A stretch of 64,000 nt of DNA, taken from Bacteroidaceae bacterium (lineage in GTDB: Bacteria > Bacteroidota > Bacteroidia > Bacteroidales > Bacteroidaceae). Shown here piece by piece: positions 8,160-16,708 of this stretch. The position numbers were made by a program, and so were the translations under genes. Below the pieces are notes generated by a model. That model ran no database searches and was not told the origin of the DNA. It worked only from the letters and a program-made list of their open reading frames with translations. The stretch spans positions 1-64,000 of the forward strand of contig JAEDIG010000001.1 of the NCBI GenBank assembly GCA_016292545.1, written 5' to 3'. Positions within the stretch are counted from its first letter, which is position 1; the number at the start of each line of letters is the position of its first letter.

Positions 8160-9642
8160 TAGAAATAGAATATGGTGGTGTGCATGGCTGCTCCTGCATG
8201 CCATGGTGATGGATGCACAGGTGCGACGGATTACGCTACAGGATGCGGTCCTGCTGGCACGCACGGGCAGTGTGGAAGCACAATCGGCCCTGTCGCAGCT
8301 TCGCAGCAGTTATTGGAGTTATCGTTCTTTTCGTGCCGACCAGCTTCCCGAGGTGTCGCTCTCTGCCACGCTGCCTTCCTACAGCCGCAGCTATTCGGCC
8401 TATCAGGAAAGCACGGGTGCCTACACCTATGTGATGAGCGACTATCTGCAGTCGACTGCCTCCATCAATGTGAGGCAGAACCTGTGGCATACGGGCGGAA
8501 CCGTCACGCTCACATCCTCGCTCGACTATCTCAACCAGCTGTCGGGACAGAGCGGGCACCGCTTTATGTCGCTGCCTCTGGCGTTGCGCCTGAGCCAGCC
8601 CCTGTGGGGCGTGAACAGCATGAAGTGGAACCACCGCATAGAGCCTGTGCGCTATGCCGAGGCCAAGGCCCGGTTCCTCACGGCCACCGAAGAGGTGACG
8701 ATGCGCACCATCCAGCTTTTCTTCTCCCTGCTTCTGGCCCGCGAGAATGTGGAGGTGGCCCGCCAGAACCTGCAAGGCATGGAGCGCCTGTATGAGGTGG
8801 GGCAGGCAAAGCGGCGCATGGGGCAGATGAGCGAAAGCGAACTGATGCAGCTGGAGCTGGAACTGCTGAACGCACGCAGCACGCTCACCACCAACGAGAG
8901 CACCTGGCGAAGCAGCATGTTTGCCCTGCGCACCCATCTGGCCGTTGAGGAGGAGGTGGAGCTGGAGGCTGTGCTCCCCGACACGCTGGCAGCCTGCACG
9001 CTCGACTATGGACAGGTGCTCGACAAGGCACTGCTCCATCATGCCCATGCGCTGACGCTCAGGCGCAGGCAGCTGGAGGCCGACTATTCTGTGGCGCAGG
9101 CAAAGGGGAACATGCGGCAGATAAGCCTCTATGCACAGGTGGGATACAACGGCACCGACAGGCATCTTTCCGATGCCTACCAGCATCTCAGGGGCAGCCA
9201 GCAGGTGGAAGTGGGATTCTCCATCCCCATCCTCGACTGGGGAAAGCGCAAGGGACAGCTGCGTGTGGCGCAGGCCAGCCGCGAGGTGGTCAGGAGCCAG
9301 ATAAGGCAAGAAGACCAGCAGTTCAGGCAGGACCTGTATGTGCTGGTGGAGCAATGCAACAACCAGCGCCGCCAGCTCTCCATCGCCATGGCCGCCGACA
9401 CACTGGCCCAGCGACGCTATGACACGGGGATGAAGACCTTTGTGATAGGCCGCATCTCGATGCTCGACCTCAACGATGCCCGGCAGAGCAAGGACTATGC
9501 CCGCCAGGCCCGTATCTCGGAACTCTACAGGCTGTGGTACTATTATTACCAGTTGCGGAGCCTCACCCTGTGGGATTGGGAGCGGAATGAGCCGCTGGAG
9601 GCGGATTTTGATGCCATCATTCACGGAAAAGAGAAATTTTAG
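8149..9642 (+). CDS. TolC-family outer-membrane efflux protein
   Basis: The outer-membrane channel of the exporter, 497 residues from the chosen start. I prefer the ATG at 8149 (or 8152), which overlaps the permease stop, to the ATG at 8116. It gives a normal signal peptide (MMNSRNRIWWCAWLLLHAMVMDAQ, about 24 residues; shown as landmark only). Two repeated OEP-like halves follow, each with long amphipathic helices: about residues 25-240 and 260-480. Features such as EVTMRTIQLFFSLLLAREN and the VEVGFSIPILDWGKRKGQLR turn are typical of TolC relatives. It completes a tripartite system with the fusion protein and ABC permeases. Confidence 0.88.
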   Translation: MMNSRNRIWWCAWLLLHAMVMDAQVRRITLQDAVLLARTGSVEAQSALSQLRSSYWSYRSFRADQLPEVSLSATLPSYSRSYSAYQESTGAYTYVMSDYLQSTASINVRQNLWHTGGTVTLTSSLDYLNQLSGQSGHRFMSLPLALRLSQPLWGVNSMKWNHRIEPVRYAEAKARFLTATEEVTMRTIQLFFSLLLARENVEVARQNLQGMERLYEVGQAKRRMGQMSESELMQLELELLNARSTLTTNESTWRSSMFALRTHLAVEEEVELEAVLPDTLAACTLDYGQVLDKALLHHAHALTLRRRQLEADYSVAQAKGNMRQISLYAQVGYNGTDRHLSDAYQHLRGSQQVEVGFSIPILDWGKRKGQLRVAQASREVVRSQIRQEDQQFRQDLYVLVEQCNNQRRQLSIAMAADTLAQRRYDTGMKTFVIGRISMLDLNDARQSKDYARQARISELYRLWYYYYQLRSLTLWDWERNEPLEADFDAIIHGKEKF

Positions 9643-9643
9643 C

Positions 9644-9651
9644 TACCTTTG
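9644..9651 (+). promoter_or_regulatory. -7 box of an internal promoter for the response regulator
   Basis: TACCTTTG matches the Bacteroidota -7 consensus TAnnTTTG and lies only 5 bases before the regulator's start codon at 9656. The transcript would have almost no leader. The box sits just after the TolC stop codon. A clear -33 element was not found. Confidence 0.55.
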
Positions 9652-9655
9652 CAAC

Positions 9656-10999
9656 ATGATTCTGATAATAGACGATGACTTGGCCGTGCGCAAGTCGCTG
9701 GTTTATCTGCTGGACAAGGCCGGCTATGCGGCAAAGGCCGTGGAGGGTCCCCATCAGGCAGTGGCCCTCTTGCGCGCGGAGGTGCCCGAACTGATAATCA
9801 TGGACATGAACTTCTCATTGGCCACATCGGGTGAGGAAGGCTTGCGCCTGCTGGCACAGGTGAAGCGCATGGTGCCTCAAGTGCCGGTGATACTGATGAC
9901 GGCATGGGGCAGCATCGACCTTGCCGTCAGGGGGATGCATGCAGGTGCCTTTGATTTCCTCACCAAGCCCTGGGACAACCTGACGCTGGTGCACCGTGTG
10001 TCCATGGCGCTGGAACTGACCGCTCCTTCGGTGCGGCATGTCCCCCGTGCGGCTGCTGCGCCGGAGGGACAGCGCATCATAGGGCAGAGCGCGGCCTTGC
10101 GCGAGGTGATGCAGACCGTGGAACGTGTGGCACCCACGCAGGCCTCGGTGCTCATCACGGGCGAGAGCGGCACGGGCAAGGAACTGGTGGCCGAGGCACT
10201 CCATGCCATGAGCCGCAGGCAGGGGAAGCCGTTTGTGAAGGTGAACCTGGGAGGCATGTCCGCCTCGCTGTTCGAGAGCGAGATGTTCGGCTATCGCAAG
10301 GGGGCTTTCACCGGGGCCGACAGCGACAGGCTGGGACGCTTTGATGCGGCCGACGGAGGCACCATTTTCCTGGACGAGATAGGCGAACTGCCCATGTCCT
10401 TGCAGGTGAAGATGCTGCGGGTGCTGCAGGAGCAGACCTTTGAGCCGCTGGGCGACACGCGTACCCACAGGGTGGACGTGCGGGTGGTGTGTGCCACCAA
10501 TGCCAACCTGCCGCTGATGGTGCAGCAGCACACGTTCCGCGAGGACCTTCTCTATCGCATCAATCTGATAGAAGTGCATCTGCCACCCTTGCGCGAACGG
10601 CGTGAGGACATTCCCCTGCTGGTGCGTCATTTTGCTTCTTCCCAGGGTAAGTCTGATGCCGACATCACGCCCGATGCCATGCAGTGGCTCGCCTCGCTTC
10701 CCTATCCTGGCAACATCCGCGAACTGAAGAATCTGGTGCAACGCACGCTGTTGCTGGCCGAAGCAGGAAGGCCCATCACGGCTTCCGACTTCCGCCGCCA
10801 CTATGAGGCCATGCCACGTGTAAGTGCCGCGGTGCCGGCCGAGACCGACAGCCTGCAGCTCGATGCCTTGGAGCGGCAGGCCATCCAGCGCGCCCTGGCC
10901 AGGTATTCCGGCAATCTCTCCCAGGCAGCCTTGGCCCTGGGCATATCGCGGCAGTCGCTCTATCGCCGCATGGAGAAATACCAAATACCCTTGCCATGA
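9656..10999 (+). CDS. Sigma-54-dependent response regulator (NtrC family)
   Basis: This 447-residue transcription activator is read from the ATG at 9656, because the frame upstream encodes nothing recognisable and the MILIIDDD start is typical of receivers. The receiver domain occupies residues 1-120 with phosphoacceptor Asp50 and the TKPW lysine motif. The AAA+ domain spans about 140-380 with Walker A GESGTGKE (169-176) and the sigma-54 contact loop GAFTGA (216-221). A Fis-type helix-turn-helix occupies about 405-447. It should activate RNA polymerase with RpoN at the promoter at 706-722, binding the inverted repeats at 625-661. It overlaps the kinase gene by 4 bases. Confidence 0.93.
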   Translation: MILIIDDDLAVRKSLVYLLDKAGYAAKAVEGPHQAVALLRAEVPELIIMDMNFSLATSGEEGLRLLAQVKRMVPQVPVILMTAWGSIDLAVRGMHAGAFDFLTKPWDNLTLVHRVSMALELTAPSVRHVPRAAAAPEGQRIIGQSAALREVMQTVERVAPTQASVLITGESGTGKELVAEALHAMSRRQGKPFVKVNLGGMSASLFESEMFGYRKGAFTGADSDRLGRFDAADGGTIFLDEIGELPMSLQVKMLRVLQEQTFEPLGDTRTHRVDVRVVCATNANLPLMVQQHTFREDLLYRINLIEVHLPPLRERREDIPLLVRHFASSQGKSDADITPDAMQWLASLPYPGNIRELKNLVQRTLLLAEAGRPITASDFRRHYEAMPRVSAAVPAETDSLQLDALERQAIQRALARYSGNLSQAALALGISRQSLYRRMEKYQIPLP

Positions 11000-12162
11000 T
11001 GATGACGCACACGGGATGGTTTCTGCTGATTGTGGTGTTTGTGGCCGTGGTGGCGGTGCTGCTGTGGTGGTATGCGGTGCGTCCTCTGCGCACCATCGCC
11101 AGGGGGGTGGACCTCTTGCGCGAGCAGGATTTTGCCAGCAGGATGGCTCCTGTGTCCAATCCGTGGGCCAACCGCATCGTGGAACTTTTCAACCGTATGA
11201 TGGACCAGCTGCGCGACGAACGGTTGCGGCTGAGGGAGCAAAACCATTTCCTGGACCTGCTGGTGCAGGCATCTCCCATGGGGGTGGTGCTCATGGATCT
11301 GGACGGACACATCACCGGCACCAATCCTGCCGCCGACACCCTGCTGGCCGACCCTTGGCTGCGCTCACGCATACTGGCTGTGCCCAGGGGAAAGACACAG
11401 GTGCTGAGGCAGGGAGGCAGGCGCATCCTGCGCCTGAGCCACCTCACCTTTCTGGACCGTGGTTTCCACCATCCTTTCCTGCTCATAGAGAGTCTGTCAG
11501 AAGAGGTGAGCAGGGCTGAGCGTGAGGCATACGGGCGTGTGATACGCATGATAAGCCATGAGGTGAACAACACGCTGGCCGGTGCGGGCAGTCTGCTCGA
11601 CCTAGCCTGTCAGGATGCCGTATCGCCCGAGCAGCGCGACATGTTGCTCACCTGTGGCAGCCGCTATCGCCAGATGGCCGACTTTGTCACACGTCTGGCC
11701 GATGTGGTGCGCATCCCCGCTCCTGTGAAGGAGCAGGTGGTGGTGCAGGACTTTGTCTTGCATCAAAGCCGTTTCCTGGAAACCTTGTGCAGGCAGACGG
11801 GCGACATGCGTCTCCGCCTTTCCCTTGCCACTGATCCTCTCAGGGTGAGCATGGACACCACGCTTATGGAACAGGTGCTCATCAATGTGGTGAAGAATGC
11901 CTGCGAGAGCAGCCCTGGGGGCAGCGAGATAGTGGTGGAGGTGACCACATGCCCGGCTTCACTGATGGTGCTGGACCATGGCAGGGGCATCAGTGCCCAG
12001 GAGGAAGAACTGCTTTTCACTCCCTTCCATTCCACCAAGCCCACGGGGCAGGGCTTGGGTCTGATGCTTGTACAGGAGGTGCTTTCGCGCCATGGTTTCC
12101 CCTTTTCACTCCATACACATGACGATGGCATCACGGTGTTCCGCATCGATTTCCAGCAGTAG
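10996..12162 (+). CDS. Sensor histidine kinase partner of the NtrC-type regulator
   Basis: This 388-residue kinase has a single N-terminal membrane helix (about 8-28), then a HAMP-like segment (30-80) and a PAS-like domain (90-165). The dimerisation helix carries the phosphorylated His188 in the motif SHEVNN, and the ATPase domain includes NVVKNACESS, DHGRGIS and GLGLMLVQEVL. It lacks the first membrane helix and periplasmic sensor loop usual for envelope kinases. It may sense through the membrane, the PAS domain or a partner such as the transporter. The ATGA overlap with the regulator implies coupled translation. Confidence 0.92.
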   Translation: MMMTHTGWFLLIVVFVAVVAVLLWWYAVRPLRTIARGVDLLREQDFASRMAPVSNPWANRIVELFNRMMDQLRDERLRLREQNHFLDLLVQASPMGVVLMDLDGHITGTNPAADTLLADPWLRSRILAVPRGKTQVLRQGGRRILRLSHLTFLDRGFHHPFLLIESLSEEVSRAEREAYGRVIRMISHEVNNTLAGAGSLLDLACQDAVSPEQRDMLLTCGSRYRQMADFVTRLADVVRIPAPVKEQVVVQDFVLHQSRFLETLCRQTGDMRLRLSLATDPLRVSMDTTLMEQVLINVVKNACESSPGGSEIVVEVTTCPASLMVLDHGRGISAQEEELLFTPFHSTKPTGQGLGLMLVQEVLSRHGFPFSLHTHDDGITVFRIDFQQ

Positions 12163-12283
12163 AAACTGCGAGTGGGCCCACGCGACGTGTCCCCCTTCTG
12201 CTTTATATATTTTGGTTTTATTTCAGGTTAAACTTCTCTGCCGGAATTGGCGATTCACCCTGCCATCGTCTGCTTTTTGCCCA

Positions 12284-12319
12284 AAATTGCACGGTGCATC
12301 GTGCAATTTCGTATATTTG
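12284..12319 (+). promoter_or_regulatory. Perfect palindrome overlapping a Bacteroidota promoter
   Basis: AAATTGCACG (12284-12293) and CGTGCAATTT (12300-12309) are perfect 10-bp arms around a 6-base spacer. The -7 box TATATTTG follows at 12312-12319. The palindrome covers the place where the -33 element would be, as expected of an operator bound by a dimeric repressor or activator. It lies upstream of the gene at 12438. Confidence 0.6.
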
Positions 12320-12371
12320 CACCACAAATGAATGGAAAATATGGAACGGATGGATGTTTTTTCCTGTTTCC

Positions 12372-12403
12372 CTTGTCTGGCTGATAGATTTTCTCTATAT
12401 TTG
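12372..12403 (+). promoter_or_regulatory. Second promoter upstream of the 12438 gene
   Basis: CTTG at 12372-12375 and TATATTTG at 12396-12403 are separated by 20 bases, matching the -33/-7 arrangement of Bacteroidota promoters. The start would be near 12410, giving a leader of about 28 bases before the ATG at 12438. Confidence 0.6.
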
Positions 12404-12437
12404 CGTCCATAAAATTAACATTAAAGACGAAATCGTT

Positions 12438-13466
12438 ATGAAAATAGGAGTGGTTAACCCCAGGTCACACGTGATGGGCATGTGGATGATGTGCTGCTGC
12501 ATGGCTGGACTTTCGTTAGGAGCGGTAGCACAGGAACCGATGGACAAGAATCGGTTGCCCAACAGCAGGTATCAGGAAAAATGGGAAGAGTATGTCCACG
12601 AGTATTCCAAGGGAGGATACAACGACCTTCTCACTGAGCATTATTTCAAGCAGACCGTATCGGTAGATGAGATGGTGGCAGCCTTCCATGCCAACAAGGA
12701 CAAGAAGTTCACCACCTCCCCATACGCAGGCCACGATTCTGTGGTATATGCCTTGTACAGCGAGCAGGTGCTGCTCACCTCGCCCATCTCGCGCCACCCG
12801 GAAAAGAAAGTGAGAGAATGCAGGGGAGTTTGGACAGACGGAAAGCTAGGGTATATCCTTAAAGCTGTGCAGGGAAAGGACGGAAAGACGGATGAGGCCC
12901 TTACAGAAAAAGTGAAGAAAACAACTTCACTCGAATGGCGCGAGGGAGATTTCGTTGCGCTCCGCAAACCTGTCCACTACATGGGGTTCATCGTTTCCCC
13001 ACGTGTGCAGCTGGAAAGCTACAACAAGGAACGGCTTGTGGGATATGAGAATAGATTTCGCAACAAGGCCGACTATTTCTCCCATGCCGCACCGGGCTGG
13101 ACAATAGACGGTGACTGGGACAGCGAGATTCCATGTGGAGCCCTGTTGCTGGGCAAGATGATCTGTCTGGATAGGACCAGTCGTTATGTAGGCCCGGAAC
13201 GTACATTCTCGGTGCTGCTCTATCAGAAACCCGACAGCAAGGCCTATAAGCGGGAATACACATTGCAACTGTTGCTCCCCGAGAGCCCCGACAAGGATAC
13301 GGCCGAGTTGTTCTGGCAGATGAAGAATTTTGTGGAGAAGTTGCGCATCAATGCGTTCAACCCTTTGTATACTACAGATTTTCGTATCATGACAGGCCGC
13401 TACTACCGTGTGACCGTGAACAAATGCGGGTGGCTGGTGGAGGACTACATGGCCATTAATAGATGA
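12438..13466 (+). CDS. Secreted or envelope protein of unknown function
   Basis: A 342-residue protein that I cannot assign to a known function. The start at 12438 is chosen because it follows the promoter at 12372-12403 and gives a signal-peptide-like N-terminus (hydrophobic about residues 11-30, cleavage near AVAQ). The rest is a mixed, soluble-looking sequence rich in lysine and aromatic residues, without membrane helices or recognisable catalytic motifs. It overlaps the next gene by 4 bases (ATGA), so the two are almost certainly translated together and may act together. The palindrome-controlled promoter upstream suggests regulated expression. Confidence 0.7.
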   Translation: MKIGVVNPRSHVMGMWMMCCCMAGLSLGAVAQEPMDKNRLPNSRYQEKWEEYVHEYSKGGYNDLLTEHYFKQTVSVDEMVAAFHANKDKKFTTSPYAGHDSVVYALYSEQVLLTSPISRHPEKKVRECRGVWTDGKLGYILKAVQGKDGKTDEALTEKVKKTTSLEWREGDFVALRKPVHYMGFIVSPRVQLESYNKERLVGYENRFRNKADYFSHAAPGWTIDGDWDSEIPCGALLLGKMICLDRTSRYVGPERTFSVLLYQKPDSKAYKREYTLQLLLPESPDKDTAELFWQMKNFVEKLRINAFNPLYTTDFRIMTGRYYRVTVNKCGWLVEDYMAINR

Positions 13467-14479
13467 AGAGGCTTATGAAAATTCAGGCATTATTATTGCT
13501 CTGCTGCTCTCTGCATTTGAATGCACAGCAGCCATTCGGCGCAGAGATAGACTGTCTGCGGAACGGTTTCCATCGTCAGTACATACGCCAGGAAAAGGTG
13601 GGTGTGCTGGATTCCTGCGATGTGTTCTACCAATGTGGAAAAGGCTCCACCGGTTCCATCGGTGACAAACAGTTGCGTATCGTATATGACGATGCCCTCC
13701 ATCAGGCCGACGGCTACCAGCTCCCGCCTTCGCGTTTCGTGGTCGTCGAGGAAGAGTTGCCCGACGGCCGTTCCCGTGCAGGCAAACTCTATTGGATGGG
13801 ACCTTTGGAGATGGCCGACAGCAAGGAAAATGTGCGTCTTGCCAAGCAGATGCGGAAACGCTATGGATGCCAGAAGTTGAGCGACAGTCTTGAATGCGTG
13901 CCGGCCCAGTGGTTTACGGGTTCATTGCATGTGCTTGCCTGGCCCTTTGCATACGGAGGGGAGGCCGTGTCTCGCCGCATGCTCACCTATCGGGTGGAGC
14001 AGGGAGTGGTTGTCCCCACGGAAAAGGGCCGTCTGTATGTGGACGACTTCACTTATCACGGAGCAGACAGGGAGGCCTCCATTTTATGCGGCATGCGGGC
14101 GGACGGCAAGATGGATATCAGGCTGGACGGCAAGACCTCCCCTGAGGAAGATGCGCTGGAATCGCGTCGCGGGCTTCATCTGTTTGCCAGCGGTGTGAAC
14201 AGCCTGATGGACGCAAACCTGCTCCCGGCCGACCTTGAATGCGCGCTTCCCGTGATGCTTTATCTGGACACTTGGGGAAAGGCGCATCTCTATGCCCTGT
14301 CCGAACAGCTGACCGCACAGGAGCGCCTCCTGCTGGCCCTGCTGTCGGGTGCGGTGGCATCCCAGCCAGCCAATGTGTTCCGGCCGTATTGGTGCGGAAG
14401 GGGTGCATTTCCCGCCATCTACCTTGAGGCCAGGCTGAAAAACCGGAAATGGAGTTTTGTGGACTATCGGTTCAAGTGA
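13463..14479 (+). CDS. Secreted protein of unknown function, partner of the preceding gene
   Basis: This 338-residue protein begins with a signal peptide (MKRLMKIQALLLLCCSLHLNAQ, cleavage near residue 22; landmark only). The mature part contains no motif I recognise. It is coupled to the upstream gene by a 4-base overlap. An internal ATG at 13475 is a possible alternative start that keeps the signal peptide. It ends 19 bases before the convergently transcribed fic gene. A two-gene operon of exported proteins without homology to each other suggests a complex, but no role can be stated. Confidence 0.7.
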   Translation: MKRLMKIQALLLLCCSLHLNAQQPFGAEIDCLRNGFHRQYIRQEKVGVLDSCDVFYQCGKGSTGSIGDKQLRIVYDDALHQADGYQLPPSRFVVVEEELPDGRSRAGKLYWMGPLEMADSKENVRLAKQMRKRYGCQKLSDSLECVPAQWFTGSLHVLAWPFAYGGEAVSRRMLTYRVEQGVVVPTEKGRLYVDDFTYHGADREASILCGMRADGKMDIRLDGKTSPEEDALESRRGLHLFASGVNSLMDANLLPADLECALPVMLYLDTWGKAHLYALSEQLTAQERLLLALLSGAVASQPANVFRPYWCGRGAFPAIYLEARLKNRKWSFVDYRFK

Positions 14480-14498
14480 CACCAGCAGTATGATGGGC

Positions 14499-15617
14499 TT
14501 ATGCCAACTCTTCAAACACCAGCTCATAATTGGTGCTTCTTCCTCCGTCATCGGTTTTGCGCAGTATACCCTTATGGATAAGATCATTGATGTCTCGCGT
14601 TGCGGTGTCCTGGGAACAGTGGTTTATCTTATACCATTTGGAGGAATTGAGTTTTCCCTCGAAACCATCTAGGAGCATGTTCAGGACCTTCCGTTGCCGG
14701 TCATTGAGCGGGAGGTCCTGGTATACATCCCAGAATTTCTTCTTCATTACCACCCTTTCGGTCTTGTCCAACGCCGTTTCAACGGCCTTCTTCAGTGTTT
14801 CAAGAAACCACATTATCCATGCTGTCACATCCAGCCCGCCTTTCTGGGCCTCCTCCAAGTGTTGGTAATATGAGTTTCGCTTGTTCAATATCTCGGCAGA
14901 AAGGCTGTAGTACCGTTGGGAGGAATGGTCGGCGCGCGACAGGAGAAGTTCTGTGATTGTACGACACAAGCGTCCGTTGCCATCGTCAAAAGGATGGATG
15001 GTAACAAACCATAGATGGGCTATGGCGGCTTTCACCAGAGGGTCAATATCCTTTGAGTCATTGTCCAGCCATTGCAGGAATGCGTCCATCATCTCTGGTA
15101 CAGCCTCACAGGGTGGAGCTTCGTAGTGTACTTTCTGATGTCCCAACGGCCCCGAAACCACTTGCATTGGTTCCTCCCCGCAGCGCCAGGCACCCACGTT
15201 TATCTTGTACATTCCGCTACGACCAGTGGGAAAGAGTGCACTGTGCCATGCAAAAAGTCTCTCATCATCAATCGTCTTGTCGTGGTTGGCTGTTGCATCA
15301 ACCATTATGTCCACCACTCCTTCTGTATAATGGTCAGGGACAGGCAGTCCGGCATGGCTGAGCCCCAGATGGCGTGCCACGGAGGATTGCACACTGTCGT
15401 GGTCTAATATTTCGCCTTCTATTCCTGCGGAATTGACAATCTCCATTGTCATGGAGTCGAGCACAGATTCCTCCTGCTCCTTGAAGCCGAACATGGACAA
15501 CCGTCCTGCAAGTCTGCCTCTCAGCGTATTCACATTTGCCAGCAATCCGCAGAGCTGCGAGTCGTCCCAATACATCTTGGGCCATCCCTGTTTTTGCCAG
15601 ATGTAGCTTTCCATCAT
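14499..15617 (-). CDS. Fic family protein with DUF4172-type N-terminus and C-terminal winged helix
   Basis: A 372-residue protein whose core motif HPFDDGNGRLCR matches the HPFx(D/E)GNGR signature of Fic enzymes, which usually transfer AMP to a hydroxyl on a target protein. The N-terminal inhibitory motif SxxxEG is present at Ser63-Gly68 (SAGIEG), which makes it a class II, self-inhibited Fic. The first 90 residues match the DUF4172 pattern and the last 80 look like a winged helix. I place the start at 15617 (MMESYIWQ), because the promoter's -7 box lies between it and the longer frame's ATG. Repeats just upstream of the promoter suggest self-regulation through the winged helix. Confidence 0.88.
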   Translation of the reverse strand: MMESYIWQKQGWPKMYWDDSQLCGLLANVNTLRGRLAGRLSMFGFKEQEESVLDSMTMEIVNSAGIEGEILDHDSVQSSVARHLGLSHAGLPVPDHYTEGVVDIMVDATANHDKTIDDERLFAWHSALFPTGRSGMYKINVGAWRCGEEPMQVVSGPLGHQKVHYEAPPCEAVPEMMDAFLQWLDNDSKDIDPLVKAAIAHLWFVTIHPFDDGNGRLCRTITELLLSRADHSSQRYYSLSAEILNKRNSYYQHLEEAQKGGLDVTAWIMWFLETLKKAVETALDKTERVVMKKKFWDVYQDLPLNDRQRKVLNMLLDGFEGKLNSSKWYKINHCSQDTATRDINDLIHKGILRKTDDGGRSTNYELVFEELA

Positions 15618-15639
15618 ATTTACATTGGTTTTTGTGTTG

Positions 15640-15671
15640 CAAAAATACAATAAAATGCAGACTCTCCCAAA
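15640..15671 (-). promoter_or_regulatory. Promoter of the fic gene
   Basis: On the minus strand, TATTTTTG (15647 to 15640) is a -7 box, and TTTG (15671 to 15668) lies 20 bases further upstream as the -33 element. The leader to the ATG at 15617 is about 15 bases. Confidence 0.65.
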
Positions 15672-15673
15672 CA

Positions 15674-15717
15674 TTTGCGGAGAAAAACAGCATTATTCTC
15701 CGCATTTTTGCGGAGAA
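15674..15717. promoter_or_regulatory. Repeated TTTGCGGAGAA motif, probable fic operator
   Basis: TTTGCGGAGAAA occurs at 15674-15685. A perfect inverted pair, TTCTCCGCA and TGCGGAGAA with a 4-base spacer, lies at 15696-15717. The cluster directly abuts the fic -33 element, as an operator would. The Fic protein's own C-terminal winged helix is the obvious candidate to bind it, but that is inference. Confidence 0.55.
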
Positions 15718-15748
15718 AGAGCATTCTGGCCGTTTATGTGCGGGGTTG

Positions 15749-16708
15749 TCACCTTTCCCATTCCGGCCTGCAGGAGCGGATGCGGATGGGGAGGAGCGAG
15801 GCCGACAGGCTGTCGTGGCGGACAACAAGGCGGGCCACGGCACCGCGGCAGGTGGTCGGATGGTGCTGGTCGAAGGCGAAGCCTCCCAGGCTGTAATATG
15901 TGGGGATGAGGTCGTGCGGCCGCGGAGGCTGCACCACATGGGGATGGTGACCGATGATGGCATCGGCTCCTGCGTGGGCGAGCACTGTGGCCTGGCTGAT
16001 TTGTGTGAGCGAGGCGTGTGGCTGGAACTCCACACCCCAGTGCAGGATGCAGACGATGTGGTGAGAGGGATGCCGGGTGCTGTAGGTGCGTATGGAGCGT
16101 GTGAGTTGGGAGAGCGAAGGCTGGATGGGGGAGAGGGCTCCAGAACGGGGCATCCAGTTTTCAAGACTCAGAAGAACCGCGGGAAACAGGGCGACATGGA
16201 GGCCGGCCTTGCTGATGACGGTGGGAGTGATGAGATGCGAGGTGTCGTTGCTTACGGTGTCGCATCCCATGGGCACAATGCCGGCACGGGAGAGGACATT
16301 GAGGGTGGATTGCAAGCCTTGGGCACCCTGGTCGTTGGAGTGGTTGTTGGCCAGTGTGGCATGTGTGATGCCTGCCCTGCGCAGCATGGAAGCCATGCAG
16401 GTGTCGCCGCGGAAGACATAGCGTTTGCCCAAAGGGGTGGACACGGAGGTGAGCGGACATTCAAGGTTGGCCACCGTGGCGTCGGCACTGCGCAGGACGG
16501 GGGCCACATCGGCAAGCAGCCAGTCGGCGGGATGAGCGGACATGGCTGTGCGTACACCCCGGTCGAGCAACAGGTCGCCCGTGAAGAGCACCACCAGGGA
16601 GTCATCGGTTTGCATGTGGGCAGAGCCTGCCTCCTGCGGTGAGGGACTGCACATGGCGAGACACACAACCGCAGGAAGCAGGCAAAGAAGGGTGCGAGGG
16701 GTCAGCAT
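15749..16708 (-). CDS. CapA-family lipoprotein (metallophosphatase-like)
   Basis: This 319-residue protein matches the CapA/PgsA family. Landmarks are LFTGDLLLDRG near residue 44, ATVANLECPLTS, TLANNHSND, LHWGVEF and GADAIIGHHPHVVQP. The fold is metallophosphatase-like, and some members take part in poly-glutamate capsule formation, but most Bacteroidota members have no proven role. I choose the start at 16708 because it gives a lipoprotein signal with CLAMC as the lipobox (Cys20). It overlaps the stop of the DUF3160 gene by 7 bases, so it belongs to the operon headed by the SusR-like regulator. Confidence 0.85.
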   Translation of the reverse strand: MLTPRTLLCLLPAVVCLAMCSPSPQEAGSAHMQTDDSLVVLFTGDLLLDRGVRTAMSAHPADWLLADVAPVLRSADATVANLECPLTSVSTPLGKRYVFRGDTCMASMLRRAGITHATLANNHSNDQGAQGLQSTLNVLSRAGIVPMGCDTVSNDTSHLITPTVISKAGLHVALFPAVLLSLENWMPRSGALSPIQPSLSQLTRSIRTYSTRHPSHHIVCILHWGVEFQPHASLTQISQATVLAHAGADAIIGHHPHVVQPPRPHDLIPTYYSLGGFAFDQHHPTTCRGAVARLVVRHDSLSASLLPIRIRSCRPEWER

